Source of the DNA: a bacterium
GTDB lineage: Bacteria > Bacillota > Clostridia > Christensenellales > CAG-138
DNA length: 9,517 nucleotides
Assembly (NCBI GenBank): GCA_029218485.1
Contig: JAQXRK010000068.1
Location: 1 to 9,517, forward strand
Direction of reading: 5' to 3'
The notes below the pieces were generated by a model that saw only the letters and a program-made list of their open reading frames with translations, did not search any database and was not told the DNA's origin. Shown one piece after another: positions 5,953 to 9,517 of the stretch (positions within the stretch are counted from its first letter, which is position 1; every line of letters starts with the position of its first letter). A program made the translations under genes and the position numbers.

Positions 5953-6075
5953 GCTCCGCCGCCCGTTTACGCAATACCCGCCCGCTCCGCCGCCCCTCCG
6001 ATCGGCGGCAATGCCCGCGCGCCGTATGTGCCGATCCGCATTCGCTCCGCCGTTCGTTCACACAATGCCCGCCCG
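5953..6075. repeat. Imperfect direct repeats at the 3' end of the deacetylase gene
   Basis: GCTCCGCCG opens units at 5953, 5984 and 6044. Units 5953-5984 and 6044-6075 match at 27 of 32 bases; the middle unit is degraded but keeps GCTCCGCCG and a CAATGCCCGC block (6009-6018). The 6044 unit contains the last codons and stop of the deacetylase, so the gene's tail appears copied into the downstream spacer. Confidence 0.6.
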
Positions 6076-6951
6076 GCGCATGAACGCGGCGCTCCGCTCG
6101 CCGGACGGCCGGTTGAACCGCCCCAGCCCGAACAGCGATTCCGGGTCGCCGCGCCGGACGGTGTTCCCCTGCTCGCGGCAGGTGAACGACGCGCGAAAGC
6201 CCAGCTCGTGCAGGCATTTCTCCGCCTCCTCGCAGCTGTTTCCGAACGGATAGGCATAGGCCGTGGCGGCTTGGCCGGTGTGCTCCAGCAGGGCCGATTG
6301 CACGCGCTGCGTATCCTCCGTGAACAGCCTGCGGTACTGTTCCTCGCTCTCGCCGCGCATCCGGGCGCTGCCCTTGCGGCCGAGCAGGCCGTGCATATCG
6401 TAGCTGTGGTTCTGAATCTCCACATACCCCGATCCGGCCAGCTCCCGCACCTCCTCCCACGAGAGGTACGCATAGTTCGGGTTCGGGTCCGGCTCCTCGG
6501 TAAACCGGTCGGTATACGCCCCGACGATCGAGATGACCGCCCGCATCTGCATCCGCTCGAGGATCGGCAGCACATAGGCGAGGTTGTTGTAATGCCCGTC
6601 GTCCAGCGTGATCATCACCGGCTTTTCCGGGAGCACGCCCACGCCGTCCACATAGTCGATCAGATCCTGCACGACGACCGTCTCGTACCCATGCTCCGCC
6701 AGATAGATCAGGTCGGATTCCAGCATCGCCGGCGACAGGATGTAATCGCCCGCGCGGGCCGGGTCCTTGAGAATGCTGTGGTACATGATGATGGGCACGG
6801 CCACCTCCCCGCGCGGGTCGGCGGCATGCCCGGGGGCAGCGGCCATCGCGCCGGCCGCCACCCTCTGCGCATGCGGCAGCAGCACGGCGCCGGAAAACAG
6901 CAGCAGCAACAGGATGCAAAGCAGACCGATCCGAAGCGTATCTTTTCTCAT
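6058..6951 (-). CDS. Membrane-anchored polysaccharide deacetylase (NodB homology)
   Basis: 297 residues. An N-terminal hydrophobic segment (about 7-27) serves as signal or anchor, placing the enzyme outside the membrane. The NodB fold shows IMYHSI (55-60), TLDDGHYNN (115-123) with catalytic base D117 and metal ligand D118, NHSYDMH (181-187) supplying metal ligands H182 and H187, and AYPFGN (233-238). The YH motif near the start and the H-S-x-x-x-H spacing place it with the IcaB/PgaB/YadE side of the family rather than with plain peptidoglycan deacetylases. The family removes N- or O-acetyl groups from envelope polysaccharide; the substrate here is not known. ATG 6951 is the only start before the hydrophobic segment, but its Shine-Dalgarno site is weak (GGTAG). 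It follows LCP on the same strand after 158 bases with a hairpin and no clear promoter, so it may depend on read-through. Confidence 0.93.
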   Translation of the reverse strand: MRKDTLRIGLLCILLLLLFSGAVLLPHAQRVAAGAMAAAPGHAADPRGEVAVPIIMYHSILKDPARAGDYILSPAMLESDLIYLAEHGYETVVVQDLIDYVDGVGVLPEKPVMITLDDGHYNNLAYVLPILERMQMRAVISIVGAYTDRFTEEPDPNPNYAYLSWEEVRELAGSGYVEIQNHSYDMHGLLGRKGSARMRGESEEQYRRLFTEDTQRVQSALLEHTGQAATAYAYPFGNSCEEAEKCLHELGFRASFTCREQGNTVRRGDPESLFGLGRFNRPSGERSAAFMRRAGIV

Positions 6952-7001
6952 ATGCTACCATACGCTGCGCGGGCCGGAATCATGCCGCCGCAGGATACAA
7001 A

Positions 7002-7027
7002 CGGGGCGCCCGTTTTCGGGCGCCCCG
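7002..7027 (-). terminator. GC-rich hairpin between LCP and deacetylase genes
   Basis: CGGGGCGCCCG-TTTT-CGGGCGCCCCG, a perfect 11-bp stem. Read on the minus strand it is followed only by TTTGTATCC, a poor T-tract, 82 bases after the LCP stop. It may be a partial terminator or a processing and stability element in a two-gene mRNA. Confidence 0.55.
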
Positions 7028-7109
7028 GACAATCAGTCCGATCCGCAGATCAGCCGTTTGGCCGGCTCTTGCACCAACCCGCGCCGCAGCGCCGGATCCG
7101 CCGCGCTGC

Positions 7110-8144
7110 TCACTCGCCGTACAGAATCCGGTGCAGCTCCGCCGCGTTCGCCTCCAGATCGATCGACAGCACGGACGCGCCGTCCTTATCGGCATAATGC
7201 CATGTGCCGTCGAACGGGAGATGATAGCTCTCGATGGTCATATCGCTCGTCAGCACGCTCGTACCCAGCTGGAGCATCATATCGAGCGACAGGTTCGTGG
7301 TCACGTTCTCCACCGCGTAGCTCGCGATGCCCGACAGCTTCTTCAGGTTCGCGTCGGTCTTCATGCTCTGGTACAGCAGCTCCATCAGGTGGCGCTGGCG
7401 CGCGGTGCGGGAAAAATCGCCGTCGGAATCGGCGCGGCAGCGCGCATACCAGAGCGCCAGCTCGCCGTCGAGCAGCACCGGGCCGTCCTTCGGTTCGAGC
7501 ACGCGCCTGCCCATCTTTCCGTTGATAAAGCTGGCCTCCTGCTTTGTGAGGTTGACGGTCACGCCGCCGATCTGGTCGATCAGCTCCTCGAACACGCTGA
7601 AGCTGACGGCCGCGTAATACTGCACATCCAGATCGAAGCAGAGGTTGACCGTATTGATGAGCGAGCCGGCGCCGCCGCTGTTGAACGCCGTGTTCAGGCG
7701 CCCCCAGCGGGTGCCGTTGATCTTGACCCAGCTGTCCCGCATGAGCGAGACCAGCTTGATGGTGCCATTTTTGCTGTTGTACGAAACGAGCATCATGGAG
7801 TCCGAACGGCCGGTCGCCTCCTTGTTGCCGGAGCGCGAATCCGTACCGATGAGCAGGATGTTCACAACGTCCGAATCCTTGCGGTCCACCTCATAGATGA
7901 GCTGCTCCTCGTACGGCTCGTCCCCATCCGACTCGCCCGGCTCCTCCGCCGCCGGATCGGGCTCCGCTTCGGCCGGCTCGAGCGATGTGTCGCGGTTGCC
8001 GTCGATCACCTCCAGATTCTCCGGCCGCTCCACCGTGCCCACGGCTCCGTCCTGCATTTTCGACACGGCATACCAGACGATGCCGGCAGCAGCGAGCAGC
8101 AGCACCAGCACAACGATCAATAACACTTTTAACGCAGTTTTCAA
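7110..8144 (-). CDS. LytR-CpsA-Psr (LCP) family wall glycopolymer transferase
   Basis: 344 residues. A single signal-anchor helix (about 5-25) and an acidic Pro/Glu linker (52-78) lead to an extracellular LCP domain at about 92-280. Visible family motifs: VNILLIGTDSR (94-104), GRSDSMMLVS (112-121), VSLMRDSWV (132-140), GRLNTAF (148-154) and ARCRADSDGDFSRTARQRH (234-252), which carry the conserved Asp and Arg residues that bind the polyprenyl-phosphate substrate. The family transfers teichoic acid, capsule or other glycopolymers from lipid carrier to peptidoglycan. The start is TTG: no in-frame ATG precedes the anchor helix, and GGAAAGGA (8162-8155) lies 10 bases upstream. An ATG at 8155 is in another frame and stops after four codons. 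Divergent from the SpoIID-domain gene, upstream of the deacetylase. Confidence 0.95.
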   Translation of the reverse strand: MKTALKVLLIVVLVLLLAAAGIVWYAVSKMQDGAVGTVERPENLEVIDGNRDTSLEPAEAEPDPAAEEPGESDGDEPYEEQLIYEVDRKDSDVVNILLIGTDSRSGNKEATGRSDSMMLVSYNSKNGTIKLVSLMRDSWVKINGTRWGRLNTAFNSGGAGSLINTVNLCFDLDVQYYAAVSFSVFEELIDQIGGVTVNLTKQEASFINGKMGRRVLEPKDGPVLLDGELALWYARCRADSDGDFSRTARQRHLMELLYQSMKTDANLKKLSGIASYAVENVTTNLSLDMMLQLGTSVLTSDMTIESYHLPFDGTWHYADKDGASVLSIDLEANAAELHRILYGE

Positions 8145-8217
8145 AAAATACGCATCCTTTCCGCGTGGCGCCGGGCCGCCGCTGCGTCCCGCGCCGCCGT
8201 CCTCAGTGGGTCAACAT

Positions 8218-8226
8218 ATTATAGCA
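8218..8226 (-). promoter_or_regulatory. Extended -10 promoter of the LCP gene
   Basis: On the minus strand TGC-TATAAT, a perfect extended -10. No good -35 at 16-18 bases. It predicts a start near 8211 and a leader of about 66 bases. Confidence 0.75.
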
Positions 8227-8534
8227 CGCGGAAAAAGGGAAAGAAGTGAACGCTTTGTGAAACCTGTCCTTTCACCGCGTTCCTACCCGGCCTTCCACGG
8301 CGCGCATCGTACATCTTGTGGTCTGCGCCGCCGCGGGCAACCAGATTCTTTGGCATACATTTTGGCCGCTTTCGGGCCGAAATTTTTCAAAAAGTGGGGA
8401 ATCGGTTCACATCGTCATTCATGAACGCGGGATGAACAAACTGATAAGAAACTGTTGCGAAATCCAAAAAATCCCCGATTTGTATGAACATTCCATAAAT
8501 AAACCCACCGCTTTGGGCTGGATTGCCACATTCG
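8227..8534. other. Divergent intergenic region between LCP and SpoIID-domain genes
   Basis: About 300 bases with no credible gene. It becomes AT-richer towards the SpoIID side. The one notable item is at 8361-8388: TTTGGCC paired with GGCC(g)AAA, overlapping the mirror-like TTTCGG-G-CCGAAA, followed by TTTTTC, which resembles a weak plus-strand terminator. A candidate -35 TTGGGC sits at 8513-8518, 19 bases before the SpoIID-gene -10. No riboswitch, tRNA or operator recognised. Confidence 0.5.
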
Positions 8535-8543
8535 TGCTACAAT
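8535..8543 (+). promoter_or_regulatory. Extended -10 promoter of the SpoIID-domain gene
   Basis: TGC-TACAAT, 5 of 6 matches to TATAAT with the TG extension. It predicts a start near 8550 and a short leader of about 20 bases that contains the Shine-Dalgarno GGTGGGGGA (8559-8567). Confidence 0.65.
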
Positions 8544-8570
8544 GCAGAAAAACTCCTCGGTGGGGGAAAT

Positions 8571-9517
8571 ATGAAAAAAACGGTCATTTTTCTTTTGGTC
8601 TGTTTGCTGCTCGCAGCCGCTCCGTTTCCGACCCGCTCCTACGCGGCGGAGGAGGATGCTGTATCCGCAGCGGCGGACGATGTGGACAGCGTTTTTGTGC
8701 GCGTGAGGCTCTCCACGGGCGGCGCACAGCGGGTTTGCATTGCGGTCGAGGGAACGTACCGCTGCAACGGCACGCCGTTCACGGGCGGCACGCTCACGCT
8801 CCGGCTCAGGGGCGAGCACGTGACCGTCACGCATTCCGAGCTCGGCCTGCTGTCCGACAATCCGTTCATCTATATCGAGCGGCTCGACCCCGACCCGTGG
8901 GACGCCTTCTTCACGCTCGACAACGCGCGCTACGGCGAATGCCGCTATCTGGGCGACCTGTTCGGCTGCATCGATGACGAAGGCAAGCTCTGCCTGGTCA
9001 ACTATGTGCCCATGACGCAGTACCTCTACGGCGTTACGGGCGGCGAACTGCGCAACACGCACCCGATCGAGGCGCTCAAGGCGCAGACCATCGCGGCCAA
9101 GGGCTATGCGCTCTCCCGCGTGGGCAGCAGCGGAGCCTACGACCTCACCGACCGACCCGCCGATCAGGTCTACAAGGGCTACCGCCCGGGCGACAGCCGG
9201 ATCATCGAGGCGGTGGACGCCGTTGCCGGCGAATACCTCGCGCTGGACGGAAAGCCGGTCAAGTGCTACTACTGCACCGCCAACGGCGGGCAGACGCTCA
9301 CGCCGCTGCTGCGGTGGGGCGCCTCCGGCTGCGACGCCGCCTATGCCATGCGCTACGACCCCTATGACATCGCCGGCTCCGGCCGGTCCGCGGTGGTCGA
9401 TATCGCCCGCGACGCGGCTAAATGGCCCGCCGCGCTCGCGGCGTTCCTGCTCGCCGAGGCGAGGGCCGTGGAGCCGCAGGCCGCCGCCGTATGCGGCATC
9501 GAGCTGCTGAACGGCTA
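8571..9517 (+). CDS. Secreted SpoIID/LytB-domain protein (3' end outside window)
   Basis: 315 codons, open at the right edge. A signal peptide (MKKTVIFLLVCLLLAAAP, cleavage probably after SYA near residue 25) is followed by a beta-rich N-terminal part starting VFVRVRLSTG, typical of the lead-in to SpoIID domains. The SpoIID core is clear: NYVPMTQYLYGV (144-155), then E159 at the catalytic position, EALKAQTIAAKGYAL (167-181), VYKGY, and CYYCTANGGQT (232-242). SpoIID and related proteins are lytic transglycosylases that cut denuded glycan strands, in sporulation or in wall turnover. Here the usual P-x-E around the catalytic glutamate is GGE, and the residue usually Arg in the AAR-x-YA motif is K177. 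The C-terminal motifs lie outside the window. It could be a vegetative homologue rather than sporulation spoIID itself, so I give no symbol. Confidence 0.9.
   Translation, partial: MKKTVIFLLVCLLLAAAPFPTRSYAAEEDAVSAAADDVDSVFVRVRLSTGGAQRVCIAVEGTYRCNGTPFTGGTLTLRLRGEHVTVTHSELGLLSDNPFIYIERLDPDPWDAFFTLDNARYGECRYLGDLFGCIDDEGKLCLVNYVPMTQYLYGVTGGELRNTHPIEALKAQTIAAKGYALSRVGSSGAYDLTDRPADQVYKGYRPGDSRIIEAVDAVAGEYLALDGKPVKCYYCTANGGQTLTPLLRWGASGCDAAYAMRYDPYDIAGSGRSAVVDIARDAAKWPAALAAFLLAEARAVEPQAAAVCGIELLNG

Noticed and set aside
5262..6083. Plus-strand open frame (273 codons) starting inside hsp20 and crossing the terminator and both repeats
   Set aside because: It would have to be read through a strong terminator and non-coding repeats; the composition is Arg/Ala/Pro noise.
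5950..7197. Plus-strand open frame (415 codons) antisense to the deacetylase
   Set aside because: Spans two genes and a spacer on the other strand, has no Shine-Dalgarno site and no motif; the deacetylase motifs on the minus strand are unambiguous.
7131..8123. Plus-strand open frame (330 codons) antisense to LCP
   Set aside because: Leu/Arg/His-rich mirror of the LCP reading frame, no recognisable domain or start signal.
8415..9062. Minus-strand open frame (215 codons) antisense to the SpoIID-domain gene
   Set aside because: No start signal; the plus strand has a signal peptide and the SpoIID motifs.

Overview
This window looks like a chromosomal segment from a GC-rich, Gram-positive Clostridia-type bacterium, probably an uncultured or gut-associated Firmicute. 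The support is a perfect CIRCE heat-shock operator, purine-rich Shine-Dalgarno sites, extended -10 promoters, a LytR-CpsA-Psr (LCP) protein, a SpoIID/LytB-domain protein, Firmicute-style lipoproteins and a BspA-type leucine-rich-repeat surface protein. No phage, plasmid, transposase, CRISPR, tRNA or rRNA signal was seen.

Layout. Minus strand, 1-3391: a two-gene unit of a 777-residue secreted leucine-rich-repeat protein and, overlapping it by 4 bases (ATGA), a lipoprotein cut by the left edge that is built from a 160-residue tandem module. Minus strand, 3604-4717: a monocistronic lipoprotein gene with its own promoter, a 5' UTR hairpin and a strong terminator. Plus strand, 4826-5498: a small heat-shock protein (Hsp20) gene with CIRCE, an extended -10, a 5' UTR hairpin and a strong terminator. 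Bases 5493-5636 hold two exact copies of a 33-base intergenic repeat. Minus strand, 5637-5895: a 68-residue membrane protein gene with its own promoter. Minus strand, 6058-8226: an LCP gene starting at TTG, followed by a membrane-anchored polysaccharide deacetylase gene, with a hairpin between them. Plus strand, 8535 to the right edge: a SpoIID/LytB-domain protein gene, cut by the edge and divergent from LCP.

How the genes fit together. Nearly everything acts at or outside the membrane. LCP proteins attach glycopolymers to peptidoglycan, NodB-family deacetylases remove acetyl groups from envelope polysaccharide, and SpoIID/LytB proteins cut peptidoglycan glycan strands, so the right third reads as a cell-wall remodelling neighbourhood. 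The left third makes surface-displayed binding or scaffold proteins. Hsp20 is the one clear cytoplasmic protein.

I found no convincing complete new system. The least explained items are the 160-residue duplicated lipoprotein module coupled to the leucine-rich-repeat protein, the 33-base repeat that begins in the T-tract of a terminator, the unusually placed CIRCE, and the duplicated 3' end of the deacetylase gene.
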